Origin: an uncultured Clostridia bacterium | GTDB taxonomy: Bacteria > Bacillota > Clostridia > Oscillospirales > Ruminococcaceae | Reading direction: 5' to 3' | DNA length: 64,000 bases | Assembly: GCA_947589185.1 (NCBI GenBank) | Contig: CANQCK010000007.1 | Coordinates: forward strand, 1 to 64,000 | Translations under genes and position numbers: made by a program | Notes under the pieces: model-generated | Database searches by the model: none | Told to the model about the DNA's origin: nothing | What the model saw: only the letters and a program-made list of their open reading frames with translations | Part shown: in pieces, positions 1 to 8,898 of the stretch | Position numbering within the stretch: position 1 is the stretch's first letter | Layout of the letters: every line of letters starts with the position of its first letter

Positions 1-32
1 GTCCCGAAACCCGCATAAATACTGGGGTTTTC

Positions 33-1622
33 TTACTTGTCGTTCGGTAAGGACTTCATTGTCGGGAACAATAATACGTCTCTTATTGAACCCGAATCGG
101 TAAGCAGCATAACCAGTCGGTCAAGACCGAAGCCAAGTCCGCCTGTAGGCGGCATACCGTATTCAAGAGCTGTTATGAAGTCCTCGTCTACTTCGGCGTT
201 TGCACCCTGAGCACGTTTTGCTTCAACCTGACGGACAAATCTCTCTTTTTGGTCAATAGGGTCGTTAAGCTCAGAGAACGCATTGCCCATTTCTCTGCAG
301 TAGATAAAATATTCAAATCTCTCTGTAAATGCAGGGTTTTCAGGTTTTCTTTTGGCAAGAGGTGAGTTCTCAACAGGATAGTCGTAAATTATAGTCGGCT
401 GTATTAGCTTGTCTTCAACAAAAGCGTCAAAGAACGCAATTAGAACGTGACCTTTTGTAGCTTTGTCACCCTCGTCAACTTCTACACCTTTTTCTTTAGC
501 ACAGGCTCTTGCGTCCTCGTCGGAATCCCAGTCGCTGTAGTCAACGCCTGCGTATTTTTTTACAGCCTCGACCATAGTTAAACGCTCCCAAGGAGCAGCC
601 ATGTTGATTTCCGTTCCCTGATAGGTTATAACATCACTTCCGCAGACTTTCTTTGTAATGGTGACGTACATATCTTCTATTAAGTCCATCATACCGTGAT
701 AGTCTGTGTAAGCCTGATACATCTCGATTGTAGTGAACTCAGGGTTGTGTGAGGTGTCCATACCCTCGTTTCTAAAAATTCTGCCGACTTCGTATACCTT
801 GTCAAATCCGCCGACAATAAGTCTTTTCAGATAAAGCTCAGTCTCGATACGAAGATACATATCCAGGTTGAGAGCGTTGTGGTGAGTAACAAACGGACGT
901 GCCGCCGCACCTATTTCAAGAGTGTGGAGCACAGGCGTGTCGACTTCAAGATAGCCGCGCTCGTCAAGATAGTTTCTGATTTCCTTTAAGATAAGACTTC
1001 TCTTTGTAAAGGTGTCCTTAACATCAGGGTTGCAGATAAGGTCAACGTACCTTTGACGGTATCTCTGGTCTCTGTCTTTAAGACCGTGCCATTTCTCAGG
1101 CAGAGGCAGCAGAGATTTTGACAAGAGTTTGATTTCTTTGGCGTGAATTGAAACTTCGCCACGCCTTGTTCTGAAAACAAAGCCTTCAACTCCGATAATG
1201 TCTCCTATATCCCACTTCTTGAACTCGGCAAAGGTGTCTTCTCCTATATCGTTCATTCTTATATAAACCTGAATTCTGTCGCTTCCGTCACGAACGTCTA
1301 TGAAGTTCGCCTTGCCCATATCACGCCAGCTTACTATCCTTCCTGCTATGCGAACCGTCTTTTCCTTGAGCTTTTCAAGAGCGGCATTTTTAGCGTCTTC
1401 ATCATCTCCTGCCTCAGCTATGATCTCAGCTTCGCTTTTTTCATACTCAGCCTTAGCGTCGGCATTTTTTATGGTTACGTCGTAGCTTGTTATTTCATAT
1501 GGGTTTTCGCCCTTTGACTTTAATTCGTTCAGCTTGTCAATTCTGATTTGCTTTAGTCCGTTTATTTCCTCCTGAGAAATTTCTTCTTCAAGAGCAGCTT
1601 CAGTCTTAATTTCGTCACTCAT
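33..1622 (-). CDS. lysS: Lysyl-tRNA synthetase, class II
   Basis: Charges tRNA-Lys with lysine in the cytoplasm. The 529-residue protein has the class II layout: an N-terminal OB-fold anticodon-binding domain (about residues 85-195, with [20 protein letters not shown]), motif 2 around residue 285 ([15 protein letters not shown]) and motif 3 near the C-terminus ([13 protein letters not shown]). A short acidic, charged stretch at about residues 60-85 (around [10 protein letters not shown]) lies before the OB-fold and looks longer than in most bacterial LysRS; this is from memory of the family. It lies 38 nt downstream of greA on the same strand, a common Firmicute pairing, and is probably co-transcribed with it. 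Confidence 0.97.
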   Translation of the reverse strand: MSDEIKTEAALEEEISQEEINGLKQIRIDKLNELKSKGENPYEITSYDVTIKNADAKAEYEKSEAEIIAEAGDDEDAKNAALEKLKEKTVRIAGRIVSWRDMGKANFIDVRDGSDRIQVYIRMNDIGEDTFAEFKKWDIGDIIGVEGFVFRTRRGEVSIHAKEIKLLSKSLLPLPEKWHGLKDRDQRYRQRYVDLICNPDVKDTFTKRSLILKEIRNYLDERGYLEVDTPVLHTLEIGAAARPFVTHHNALNLDMYLRIETELYLKRLIVGGFDKVYEVGRIFRNEGMDTSHNPEFTTIEMYQAYTDYHGMMDLIEDMYVTITKKVCGSDVITYQGTEINMAAPWERLTMVEAVKKYAGVDYSDWDSDEDARACAKEKGVEVDEGDKATKGHVLIAFFDAFVEDKLIQPTIIYDYPVENSPLAKRKPENPAFTERFEYFIYCREMGNAFSELNDPIDQKERFVRQVEAKRAQGANAEVDEDFITALEYGMPPTGGLGFGLDRLVMLLTDSGSIRDVLLFPTMKSLPNDK

Positions 1623-1660
1623 TTGTATTTATGCTCCTTTTTGTTATGTTGTCTTAAAGG

Positions 1661-2137
1661 TTATCTGCTTATCTCTAAAATTTTGAATTTCAAAAGTCCT
1701 ACCGGTGCTTCGACTTCAAAGATTTCCCCTACCTTTTTCTTTAAAGCAGCTTTTCCTATAGGTGAATCATCAGAAATTTTTCCGTTATCCGGGTCAGATT
1801 CGGTTGAACCCACGATTTGCAAAGTTTCTGTTGATTTAAGTTCCATATCCTCAATTTTGATCTTTGAACCGATTGAAACTTCTTCTAGTGATATATTGTC
1901 ATCATCAACGATCACTGCGTTGGCAATCATCTGTTCAAGCTCTGTTATCCTGGCTTCGAGTATACCTTGCTCGTTCTTTGCCTCGTCGTATTCAGCGTTT
2001 TCCGAAAGGTCTCCGAATGAGCGTGCCTCTTTGAGCTTAGCCGCAACTTCGCTTCTTCTGACTGTTACAAGGTATTCTAAATCCTCTTCTAATTTTTTAT
2101 AGCCTTCCTTTGATACAGATAAATTTTTTACTGCCAT
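1661..2137 (-). CDS. greA: Transcription elongation factor GreA
   Basis: Rescues backtracked RNA polymerase by stimulating transcript cleavage. The 158-residue length is normal. It has the N-terminal coiled-coil hairpin (about residues 1-75, with the GDLSENAEYDEAKNEQ signature that carries the acidic tip residues) and a C-terminal FKBP-like domain ending in the usual SPIGKAALKKKVGE segment. A strong sigma-A-type promoter lies just upstream on the minus strand, and lysS follows after 38 nt, so the two form an operon. The start is preceded by a GGAG ribosome-binding site. Confidence 0.97.
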   Translation of the reverse strand: MAVKNLSVSKEGYKKLEEDLEYLVTVRRSEVAAKLKEARSFGDLSENAEYDEAKNEQGILEARITELEQMIANAVIVDDDNISLEEVSIGSKIKIEDMELKSTETLQIVGSTESDPDNGKISDDSPIGKAALKKKVGEIFEVEAPVGLLKFKILEISR

Positions 2138-2203
2138 AGTTATATCTCCTCACGTTTGAATTTCAAAAAATATTAAGCCTTTTATAATACAGCTTATCAA
2201 AAT

Positions 2204-2232
2204 ATTATATAGTATATAACTCAAAAAGTCAA
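2204..2232 (-). promoter_or_regulatory. Sigma-A promoter of greA-lysS
   Basis: Read on the minus strand, TTGACT (2232-2227) and TATAAT (2209-2204) are separated by 17 bp and point at greA, whose start is at 2137. Confidence 0.75.
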
Positions 2233-2257
2233 GATTGAATTGACGCAATATACCATT

Positions 2258-2311
2258 TGTCGAATTTTGTCGAAAAGTTTTTAATCTGATTGTCGAATTA
2301 TGTTGTATAAT
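2258..2311 (+). promoter_or_regulatory. Three Spo0A boxes and a -10 element upstream of a DUF6514 gene
   Basis: Three exact copies of TGTCGAA, the core of the Spo0A recognition site (0A box), lie at 2258-2264, 2268-2274 and 2291-2297, all in the same orientation. The first two are 10 bp apart, about one helical turn. A TATAAT hexamer at 2306-2311 lies 8 bp after the third box and no good -35 precedes it, as expected for a promoter that depends on an activator. The cluster also lies upstream of the divergent greA promoter. Confidence 0.6.
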
Positions 2312-2389
2312 GTAAAAAAGAAGTCTGATATTGTATTTTAACGGTTTAAATTACTCAGTTTTAAAGACAAAATAAAGTAAAAGGAGCGT

Positions 2390-2662
2390 ATGGAAATGGA
2401 AAAGGTATTAAAGACGCAAAACTCAAAGGATAATTCAACCCGTTACAGTCTTATTGAAAGCGAAGTTCAGCTTGACGGCGAAAGAGCACTGACTTACGGC
2501 ATTAGAATTGAAGGCGTAATATCGGGAAAGGAAGAAAAATCGGAAATTCTGGACATTACTACAAGCTGTGAAAAGGCGGAAATTTTGTTCAGGCTTATTG
2601 TTCGTTCAGAAATTACTCCTGTGACGTTAAAGGATGTTACTGAGGATTTTTTAAATGCTTAG
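2390..2662 (+). CDS. DUF6514 family protein
   Basis: A 90-residue soluble, acidic protein without membrane segment or signal peptide. The segment with RYSLIESEVQLDGERALTYGIRI matches what I recall of DUF6514, a small family of unknown function in Clostridia. The start follows AAAGGAGCGT; a second in-frame ATG two codons later is equally possible. It is a single-gene unit between greA (divergent) and nrdR. The three 0A boxes upstream suggest control by the sporulation master regulator, but no role in sporulation is shown by the protein itself. Confidence 0.8.
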   Translation: MEMEKVLKTQNSKDNSTRYSLIESEVQLDGERALTYGIRIEGVISGKEEKSEILDITTSCEKAEILFRLIVRSEITPVTLKDVTEDFLNA

Positions 2663-2795
2663 ATTGTGAATTCAAAGTTAAAAAAATTGAAAAGCGTAAT
2701 TATATTATAGATCGTTAAAATACAGGTTCTTCTTGATCTTAATAAGAAAGAAAATAAACTTTATAACAACATTTTGATATATTTGGTATTTATAC

Positions 2796-2824
2796 TTGAA
2801 ATTAAACACTATATATGATATAAT
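2796..2824 (+). promoter_or_regulatory. Sigma-A promoter of nrdR
   Basis: TTGAAA (2796-2801), a 17-bp spacer and TATAAT (2819-2824), 32 bp before the nrdR start codon. Confidence 0.7.
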
Positions 2825-2855
2825 AACATAAATACAATGATAAGGAGAGCTAATT

Positions 2856-3296
2856 ATGAGATGTCCATTTTGCAATTATGAGGACACAAAGGTAATCGAC
2901 TCCCGTCCGAGCGATGAGAAAAAGAGACGCCGCCGTGAATGTACAAACTGCGGCAGGAGATTTACCACATATGAAGTTGTTGAAAAGCCTACTTTAATGG
3001 TTTATAAAAAAGACGGCAGTTTTGAGCCGTTTGAAAGGGAAAAGATTATCAAAGCCATCGGCAATGCTATAAAGAAGCGTCCTGTAAGCGTTGAAGATGT
3101 AAACGCTTTGGTCGATGAGATCGAGAATACTTACGCAAACGCTATGCAGACCGAAACAACTACAAGCGAAATAGGCGACAAGGTTCTGGCTGGACTTAAA
3201 AAGCTGGATCATGTAGCATATGTGAGATTTGCGTCTGTATACAAGGATTTTAACGACTTAGATAGCTTTATTAAGATAATTGCGGAAATCAGTTAG
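2856..3296 (+). CDS. nrdR: Transcriptional repressor NrdR
   Basis: Zinc-ribbon/ATP-cone regulator that represses ribonucleotide reductase genes according to the ATP/dATP balance. The 146 residues start with the zinc ribbon (CPFC at residues 3-6 and CTNCGRRF about 30 residues later), with the basic KKRRRRE stretch between, followed by an ATP-cone domain (about residues 48-136). A start-proximal AAGGAG and an upstream promoter define the gene. No ribonucleotide reductase gene lies in this window, so its targets are elsewhere. Confidence 0.96.
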   Translation: MRCPFCNYEDTKVIDSRPSDEKKRRRRECTNCGRRFTTYEVVEKPTLMVYKKDGSFEPFEREKIIKAIGNAIKKRPVSVEDVNALVDEIENTYANAMQTETTTSEIGDKVLAGLKKLDHVAYVRFASVYKDFNDLDSFIKIIAEIS

Positions 3297-3305
3297 CTTG
3301 AATTA

Positions 3306-3683
3306 TCAGAAAATACTGTGAAGGTATGGGAACTCATTATTGAAAATAAGAGTAATTCCGTACTTTATTGTTTCACATTCAGAATACAGTTCTTCACTGT
3401 CTTTCAATAAAAGGGCTTTTAGCTTTGCACAGGAGGCTGAAATATCCTCTAGGCAAGAGCTTTCTACAAGAAATGAAACACAAATATAATATTTTTTCCA
3501 CGACCGGCTGAACTCTTCGATTTTTTCGAGAGCTTGGTCGGTTTTTTTGTCTTCGGCGAATTCTGTTACATAATCGAGAGTTTCAATAAGCTGCTGATTT
3601 TTATTATATATTAAAAACAAAGAAATAACAGAACCCGAAATTATTATAACAAGTATAGTTATACAAAGGATAAGCCTTTTCAA
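3306..3683 (-). CDS. DUF4363 family protein
   Basis: A 125-residue protein with one N-terminal membrane helix (about residues 4-26) and an extracytoplasmic helical remainder. It matches the DUF4363 pattern, known as the usual downstream partner of DUF421 proteins in Clostridia. The start codon is TTG and overlaps the stop of the upstream gene in a TTGA, indicating translational coupling. Function unknown; the pairing suggests the two proteins act together at the membrane. Confidence 0.75.
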   Translation of the reverse strand: MKRLILCITILVIIISGSVISLFLIYNKNQQLIETLDYVTEFAEDKKTDQALEKIEEFSRSWKKYYICVSFLVESSCLEDISASCAKLKALLLKDSEELYSECETIKYGITLIFNNEFPYLHSIF

Positions 3684-4357
3684 TTAATATCCTCCTTTTT
3701 GACCAGTTTGTAATTTTTATCTTCATCGCACGACATAAGAAACACATCTGATACTTCGACCTTATTTTTTTTGAGAATTTCATTCACAAACCTCATATCT
3801 AGCCCTAAGAATTCAATAGCTCCGTGCATAACAACTCCGTCGTCAATTAATATCTGAGGCGGATTTTTTGTTTCGCTGTAAAGCTCAATGTCAGATGGGG
3901 AAAGCGGACTGTAATCGTTTTTTTGCATAACGCTTATTTTTCCTGTTGTTTCAACGACCGCATACTGAACTTCGCTTATATCGAAAATATTATAATCGTG
4001 CAGGCTTTCCATCAAGTCGTCAACGGAGTATCTCAGTTTTTTCATCTGTTTCTGGTCAATTACCCCGTTTGAAATAATTACCTTTGGGCTTCCCGATACT
4101 ATCTGTCTTAGCTTTCTCGAACGCAGGGTGAGTGCAGACATAATAACGTCTAAGCTGACGAGCGTGAGCATAGGAATAATTCCCGTTGTCATCGGTATGG
4201 TAGTATCCTCGATCGGAAGAGTGGCTATGTTTGATACAAGAATGGTTATAACCAGCTCCGACGGCTGAAGCTCGCCTATCTGACGTTTTCCCATAAGACG
4301 TATTGAAAATATTACAAGTGCATAAAGAATGATAGCTCTGAAAAATACTATAAGCAA
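3680..4357 (-). CDS. DUF421 (YetF-type) membrane protein
   Basis: A 225-residue protein with three N-terminal membrane helices (to about residue 80), then a soluble alpha/beta domain. The motif MGKRQIGELQPSELVITIL and the later SGSPKVIISNG followed by LMESLHDYNIFDI are characteristic of the DUF421/YetF family. The family occurs widely in spore formers and its biochemical role is not established. Translation appears to start at TTG (4357) behind AAAGGA. It is translationally coupled to the DUF4363 gene. Confidence 0.85.
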   Translation of the reverse strand: MLIVFFRAIILYALVIFSIRLMGKRQIGELQPSELVITILVSNIATLPIEDTTIPMTTGIIPMLTLVSLDVIMSALTLRSRKLRQIVSGSPKVIISNGVIDQKQMKKLRYSVDDLMESLHDYNIFDISEVQYAVVETTGKISVMQKNDYSPLSPSDIELYSETKNPPQILIDDGVVMHGAIEFLGLDMRFVNEILKKNKVEVSDVFLMSCDEDKNYKLVKKEDIN

Positions 4358-4460
4358 ATTAAAGCACGTCCTTTCAAAGAATTAAAATGCCTATAAATAA
4401 CTTTTCCAAAATAACAGATTATACACATAGGTATATCTTTTATTTTTAAATGAGAAAATT

Positions 4461-4473
4461 TCGTATAAATTTT
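4461..4473 (+). promoter_or_regulatory. Shared sequence element upstream of the ger operon
   Basis: The 13-mer TCGTATAAATTTT occurs here and again at 33593-33605 upstream of spoVT. GTATA resembles the -35 of forespore sigma factors (SigF/SigG), and both downstream genes belong to SigG-type regulons in Bacillus. The spacing to a -10 differs between the two copies, so the assignment is tentative. Confidence 0.3.
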
Positions 4474-4549
4474 GAAAATACACTAATATTAACTAATGAA
4501 TATTAGAATATTATGCAGATTAACCGTGATAAATAAAGGAGGAATGGCA

Positions 4550-6049
4550 GTGGAACAGAAAACGGTTGTAAAGGTAAATGAAAACAATTATGAAACGGCA
4601 CTTATTTCAAAAAATCTGAAGCAGGCACTTTTGGATCTAAAAATAATATCGGGCAAGACAATGGATCTTAACATTATGGAAGTTGAGATCTCAGAGCATA
4701 AGTGTGCTGTTGTTTCAATAGAGGGAATGGCGTCGACATCGGCAATGGCGGAGCTTATTTACAGACCGCTTATGGAGTTTAGAGTTAAGGGCTATGCGAC
4801 GGAGGACGATGTTTTTAAATTTCTCACCAAACAGAGTCTTTTGTCGGCTGAGAGAAAAATTTTGACGACTTACGGCGAGGTTTTTCTGACTTTGTTTTCA
4901 GGCTTTGCAGTGGTGTTTATAGACGGCTGTGACAAGTGTGTTGCATATGGGATTCAGGGTTTTGACAAGCGTTCTATAGAAGAGCCGACAAGCGACGGTA
5001 ATTTAAACGGGGCACACGAAGGCTTTATTGAAACTATAAGAACAAACATATCTCTTATCAGAAGAAGGCTTAAAACTCCAAAGCTGCGATTTGATATGCA
5101 GCAGATAGGCAGCGACAGCAAAACGGACGTTTGTGTAGCGTATATTACTGACAAGGCACCGCAGGGAGTTATAGACAAAGTCAAGGAAAACCTCAATAAA
5201 ATAAATCTTGATACTATTATAACGACAGGGTATGTCGAGCCGTTTTTGCAGGGGAAGCACAAAAGCCTTTTTTCAAATGTTTTGTCAACCGACAGACCTG
5301 ACGCTTTTTGTGCTAAACTGAACGAGGGCAGAGTAGGTATTTTGGTAGACGGAGTTCCGCTTGCACTTATATGCCCGTCACTGTTTATAGAAAACTTTCA
5401 GACGATTGACGATTATGTGAACAAGCCTTTTTATACGACTTATATCAGATGGATAAAATATATTGCATTTTTTCTTGCAATAGCACTTCCGGGATTATGC
5501 GTAGCAATTGCTACAAACCACCCTGAAATTCTCACTCACAAGTTTTTGATGAATCTTGCCGCCAGCGAGGAGGTCACGCCGTATTCGTTTTTCTTTGAAG
5601 CGGTTATCATTACAATAATGTATGAGTTGATGAGAGAAGCAGGCATAAGACTTCCTAAAGCCATAGGCGGAGCAGTATCTATAGTAGGTGCCTTAATTAT
5701 CGGGGACGCAGCAGTTTCAAGCAGTTTAGTGTCTGCACCGCTGCTTATTGTAATTGGACTTACAGCAACTGCGTCGTTTGTCATTCCGAATCTGAACCCG
5801 CAGACTTCAATTTTCAGAATGCTGTTTATATTAGCAGGCGGATTTGCCGGTCTTTTCGGGGTAACGCTTTGCTTTGCATTTATGCTTATTAACATCTCAG
5901 CTCTTGAAAACTATGGAGTTCCGTATAATGCTCCGATCTCTCCGTTCACCTTCAGGGCAATGCGTGATGTTGTTACCAGACCAAGCTTTTTAAAGCTGGG
6001 CAGGTCAAAGACTATAGTTGAGGACCTAAACGGAGCGAAAAAGATTTAG
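4550..6049 (+). CDS. gerAA: Spore germination receptor subunit A (GerAA/SpoVAF family)
   Basis: Subunit A of a GerA-type germinant receptor in the inner spore membrane, or the related SpoVAF. The protein has a long N-terminal soluble half (to about residue 300) with the family segment GIQGFDKRSIEEPTSDGNLN, then a membrane half with PFYTTYIRWIKYIAFF and GGAVSIVGALIIGDAA, both typical of the family. Start: GGAGG at 4538-4542 is 7 nt from GTG 4550 but only 1 nt from ATG 4544, so GTG 4550 is preferred; a further in-frame ATG at 4496 lacks a ribosome-binding site. It is the first gene of an A-B-C operon. Confidence 0.92.
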   Translation: MEQKTVVKVNENNYETALISKNLKQALLDLKIISGKTMDLNIMEVEISEHKCAVVSIEGMASTSAMAELIYRPLMEFRVKGYATEDDVFKFLTKQSLLSAERKILTTYGEVFLTLFSGFAVVFIDGCDKCVAYGIQGFDKRSIEEPTSDGNLNGAHEGFIETIRTNISLIRRRLKTPKLRFDMQQIGSDSKTDVCVAYITDKAPQGVIDKVKENLNKINLDTIITTGYVEPFLQGKHKSLFSNVLSTDRPDAFCAKLNEGRVGILVDGVPLALICPSLFIENFQTIDDYVNKPFYTTYIRWIKYIAFFLAIALPGLCVAIATNHPEILTHKFLMNLAASEEVTPYSFFFEAVIITIMYELMREAGIRLPKAIGGAVSIVGALIIGDAAVSSSLVSAPLLIVIGLTATASFVIPNLNPQTSIFRMLFILAGGFAGLFGVTLCFAFMLINISALENYGVPYNAPISPFTFRAMRDVVTRPSFLKLGRSKTIVEDLNGAKKI

Positions 6050-6103
6050 TTAAAATCAAAAGATGATTAAGGAGGATTGTTTCTTAACGAAACAAGGTTA
6101 TAT

Positions 6104-7162
6104 ATGAGAAAAATATCTTTTGGACAAATGGTTGTAATTCTTTTTTTATCAAGAATTTTTTATACTATGACATTTATACCCTTTATGTATAGTGACGTTA
6201 CTTGTCAGATCATAGGTTTTTCAATTTGTACAGCTATAGAGTGTCTGGCTGTTATACCTATAATCGTATTATACAAAAAGCATCCGGATAAAAATATATG
6301 TCAAGTGATATATGAAAAATCAAAGCTTCTGGGAATACTGACTTGTGTTGTTTTTGCTTTGGCAGCCGTATTGGTTATTAATCGTCTGTTCAGATACTTC
6401 GGGTATTTTGTATATGCGACTTTTCCCGACTTTTTGCCGACGTGGCTTGTGATAGGAGCAGTTGCGGCAGTATCTTTTTATGCCGCTTTTCAAGGAATTG
6501 AGGCTATTGCAAGAAGTGCCGGAATAACCTTTGCTTTTTTCGTTCTTTCATTTATAATTGTTATTTTGGCTCTTTTGGGTAAAATGTCGTTTAGCAATGT
6601 CATTTACGACTATCCTAAATTCGACGATATATCACATGAGATTTATTACGAGATGTCAAAGTTCAGCGAGCTTTTGCTGTTTCCAATTTTATACCCGTAT
6701 GTAAAAGAAAAGGCGGGCAAGAGCATCTATGGTGCATTGGCGTTAAAGCTGATTTTTGTCTATGTAATAACCGCTGTATGTGTGCTCACTCTCGGCAGCT
6801 TTTTGAACATCAGCAAATTCCCGTTCTTTGATTTGGGAACCTACGCCGAAACCTTTATAATCGAAAGACTGGATGCATTTTTACTTCCGGCGTGGATCTT
6901 GGTTGCCTTTATAAAGACTTCACTACTTCTGTTAGTTGGAAAAATTGCGTTGTCAACGGGATTTAAAAGAGTTAAATCAAATGTGTTCCTTCTTGTTTTA
7001 ACAGTTGCCGCTTATGCTGTTTCTCTGCCTTCCGTTTTGCAGGAAAAGTGGAATATCGGAGTGCTGGACAAGACTGTTATCACGATTTTTTTAATAGTAC
7101 TGGGCGTATTGCTGCCACTTGTTTTTTGCTTTGGAAAGGGTGATGAAAATGAAGCGGAATAG
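6104..7162 (+). CDS. gerAB: Spore germination receptor subunit B (GerAB, permease-like)
   Basis: A roughly 350-residue integral membrane protein with about ten hydrophobic segments, of the amino-acid-permease-like GerAB family that binds germinants. The ATG at 6104 has AAGG 6 nt upstream. A TTG at 6077 in the same frame lies only 1 nt from GGAGG and is less likely. It sits 54 nt after subunit A, and its 3' end overlaps the start of subunit C, so A, B and C form one translationally linked operon. Confidence 0.88.
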   Translation: MRKISFGQMVVILFLSRIFYTMTFIPFMYSDVTCQIIGFSICTAIECLAVIPIIVLYKKHPDKNICQVIYEKSKLLGILTCVVFALAAVLVINRLFRYFGYFVYATFPDFLPTWLVIGAVAAVSFYAAFQGIEAIARSAGITFAFFVLSFIIVILALLGKMSFSNVIYDYPKFDDISHEIYYEMSKFSELLLFPILYPYVKEKAGKSIYGALALKLIFVYVITAVCVLTLGSFLNISKFPFFDLGTYAETFIIERLDAFLLPAWILVAFIKTSLLLLVGKIALSTGFKRVKSNVFLLVLTVAAYAVSLPSVLQEKWNIGVLDKTVITIFLIVLGVLLPLVFCFGKGDENEAE

Positions 7163-8462
7163 AGTTTGTCTGAAAAAACTTTTGATAATTCCTGTTTGCG
7201 TATTATTCATTTTCAGTTTAAGCTCGTGCAATGCAACAGGAAAATATAAAAAAAGAGATATTGATGAGAAGATCATCGTTCATGCTCTGGGAATAGATAT
7301 GACAAAAGACGGCAAATTTGAAGTCACGCTGCAAATGCTTGTGCAGCAGGGTACAGGTTCTAATACGCCTATAGACCCGTCTAAAGCAAACAGTGCAACT
7401 GTTTCACAAGTCGCAGAGACCATTCCTGCGGCTATTGAACAATGTGAGACCGACTTGGGTAAAAAAGCCTTTTTGGGTCATTCCGAGCTGATTTTGCTGG
7501 GCAAAAGCGTAACCGACTTAAACCCTATCCTTGATTATTTCATAAATGCCGAAGGAATTTCTTTGGGAACATTTATGGCTTATACAGATATTACGGCAAA
7601 AGAAATTCTGAATATAAAGGTAACAAGCGGAACATATTCTGCGGAGGTCTTAAAGGAGATATTTGAAGAATCCCAAAAGAACGGAACGAGTACCGAGTGC
7701 GAGCTTATAAGGCATATAGACAATATCGAGAACACAAACGGTACTACCGTTATGCCTATCATAAAGAAAATCAAGAATGATAAAAAGTCGTCAAATGAGA
7801 AAGAAGACTCAAGCTCTGATATAAAATTCGGAGAAACTGAAGATGACAAGAGTAAAAACAAATCAAGCAATGAAAAGGTCGGCGGCGGAAGTTCAGGATC
7901 GGAGAGCAGCTCTGAAACTGAAGGCGGCTCAGGCGGCGAAGAATCAGGTTCAGGCGGAGGAAGCTCGGAGGAAGCCGAAGTAACAGCATTTTATATAGAC
8001 GGAGCGGTAATTGTCAAGGACAAAAAGCCAAAGAGCGTTATGTCAAGAGATGAGGTCATAGGCTTGTCATTTTTGAATAACGGGGTCGCAGAGCAGACAA
8101 TTGATGCAAAGATGGGGGATACTCTTACTTCGGTAAGTGCGGCAAGCGTTAAGAAGCAAACTGGCGTAAGTATGAAAAATGACAGAATTGTTATAGATGT
8201 AAATTTAACCATTGCGTATGAGTTTAATAAAACATTTTCGTATAAGGAACAAAAAGAGACGGGACAAAAAGCTGCGGAGCGTATTCACTCTCTGTGCCAA
8301 GAGGCGATTGACAAGGCTTTAAAGGAGGATAATGCTGATATTTTTGAAATTCACTCTCTGCTGAACCACAACGATTACGCCGTGTATGAAGAGTATAAGA
8401 AAAACCCTGAGGAAATTTTAAAAAGAGTTGATATAAATGTAAGCATCAATCCTCAAATATAG
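7149..8462 (+). CDS. gerAC: Spore germination receptor lipoprotein subunit C (GerAC)
   Basis: Lipoprotein subunit of the GerA-type receptor. It has a lipoprotein signal peptide with lipobox LSSC about 20-30 residues in, followed by the GerAC N-terminal motif DEKIIVHALGIDM and a C-terminal domain ending in VDINVSINPQI. Start: AAAGGG at 7135-7140 gives 8 nt to ATG 7149 and 2 nt to ATG 7143, so 7149 is preferred. Odd feature: roughly 70 residues near the middle are a Ser/Gly/Glu/Lys-rich low-complexity insert (runs such as GGGSSGSESSSETEGG), probably a flexible linker between the two halves. Confidence 0.92.
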   Translation: MKRNRVCLKKLLIIPVCVLFIFSLSSCNATGKYKKRDIDEKIIVHALGIDMTKDGKFEVTLQMLVQQGTGSNTPIDPSKANSATVSQVAETIPAAIEQCETDLGKKAFLGHSELILLGKSVTDLNPILDYFINAEGISLGTFMAYTDITAKEILNIKVTSGTYSAEVLKEIFEESQKNGTSTECELIRHIDNIENTNGTTVMPIIKKIKNDKKSSNEKEDSSSDIKFGETEDDKSKNKSSNEKVGGGSSGSESSSETEGGSGGEESGSGGGSSEEAEVTAFYIDGAVIVKDKKPKSVMSRDEVIGLSFLNNGVAEQTIDAKMGDTLTSVSAASVKKQTGVSMKNDRIVIDVNLTIAYEFNKTFSYKEQKETGQKAAERIHSLCQEAIDKALKEDNADIFEIHSLLNHNDYAVYEEYKKNPEEILKRVDINVSINPQI

Positions 8463-8463
8463 T

Positions 8464-8492
8464 TTGCATTTTTACGGGGAATATGGTATACT
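8464..8492 (+). promoter_or_regulatory. Sigma-A promoter of the Asp23-FakA-like operon
   Basis: TTGCAT (8464-8469), 17-bp spacer, TATACT (8487-8492), located directly after the gerAC stop codon and before the Asp23 gene. Confidence 0.55.
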
Positions 8493-8527
8493 TTTTTTAT
8501 CTATTATGGTAAAGGGAGCTGTACTGA

Positions 8528-8881
8528 GTGATTAAATTTGAAAATCATATTGGCAAAATTCATATTTCTAATAAATATTTGGTTTCTCTTATTGGAAATA
8601 CAGCGTCGAATTGTTTCGGTGTTGTCGGAATGAACACATTCGGGCCAAGACAGAGGATAAGCTCTCTATTAAAAAAAGAACAATCCCTGAAAAACGGAGT
8701 TATTATTCACCAGACTAAAAATGACGAACTTATTATTGATTTGCACATAACTGTTTCATACGGGGTGAACGTTTCAACAGTCGTAGAAAGCATTATGGAA
8801 AAGGTGCAGTATACCGTAGAGACTGAGGCGGCGGTTAAGGTTGCAAAAATTAATGTTTTTGTCGATGAGATGCAGTCTTAG
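8528..8881 (+). CDS. Asp23/Gls24 family envelope stress protein
   Basis: A 117-residue soluble protein of the Asp23/Gls24 (DUF322) family: an initial GKIHISNKYLVSLIGNTASNC segment, a central YGVNVSTVVESIMEKVQ helix and a C-terminal VAKINVFVDEM strand. GTG start with GGGAG upstream. It lies 17 nt before the DAK2 gene, a conserved Firmicute arrangement in which the small protein precedes the fatty-acid-kinase-like gene. The exact role is unknown; family members associate with the membrane and envelope stress. Confidence 0.88.
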   Translation: MIKFENHIGKIHISNKYLVSLIGNTASNCFGVVGMNTFGPRQRISSLLKKEQSLKNGVIIHQTKNDELIIDLHITVSYGVNVSTVVESIMEKVQYTVETEAAVKVAKINVFVDEMQS

Positions 8882-8898
8882 CTAAGGGGGACAGTTTT

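Noticed and set aside
1-32. Terminator of lysS at the window start
   Set aside because: A short AAACCC/GGGTTT stem (7-30) is visible, but the T-run would lie at or beyond the window edge, so it cannot be judged.
1623-2102. 159-codon plus-strand frame over greA
   Set aside because: Antisense shadow of greA, Ser/Leu-rich composition, no RBS.
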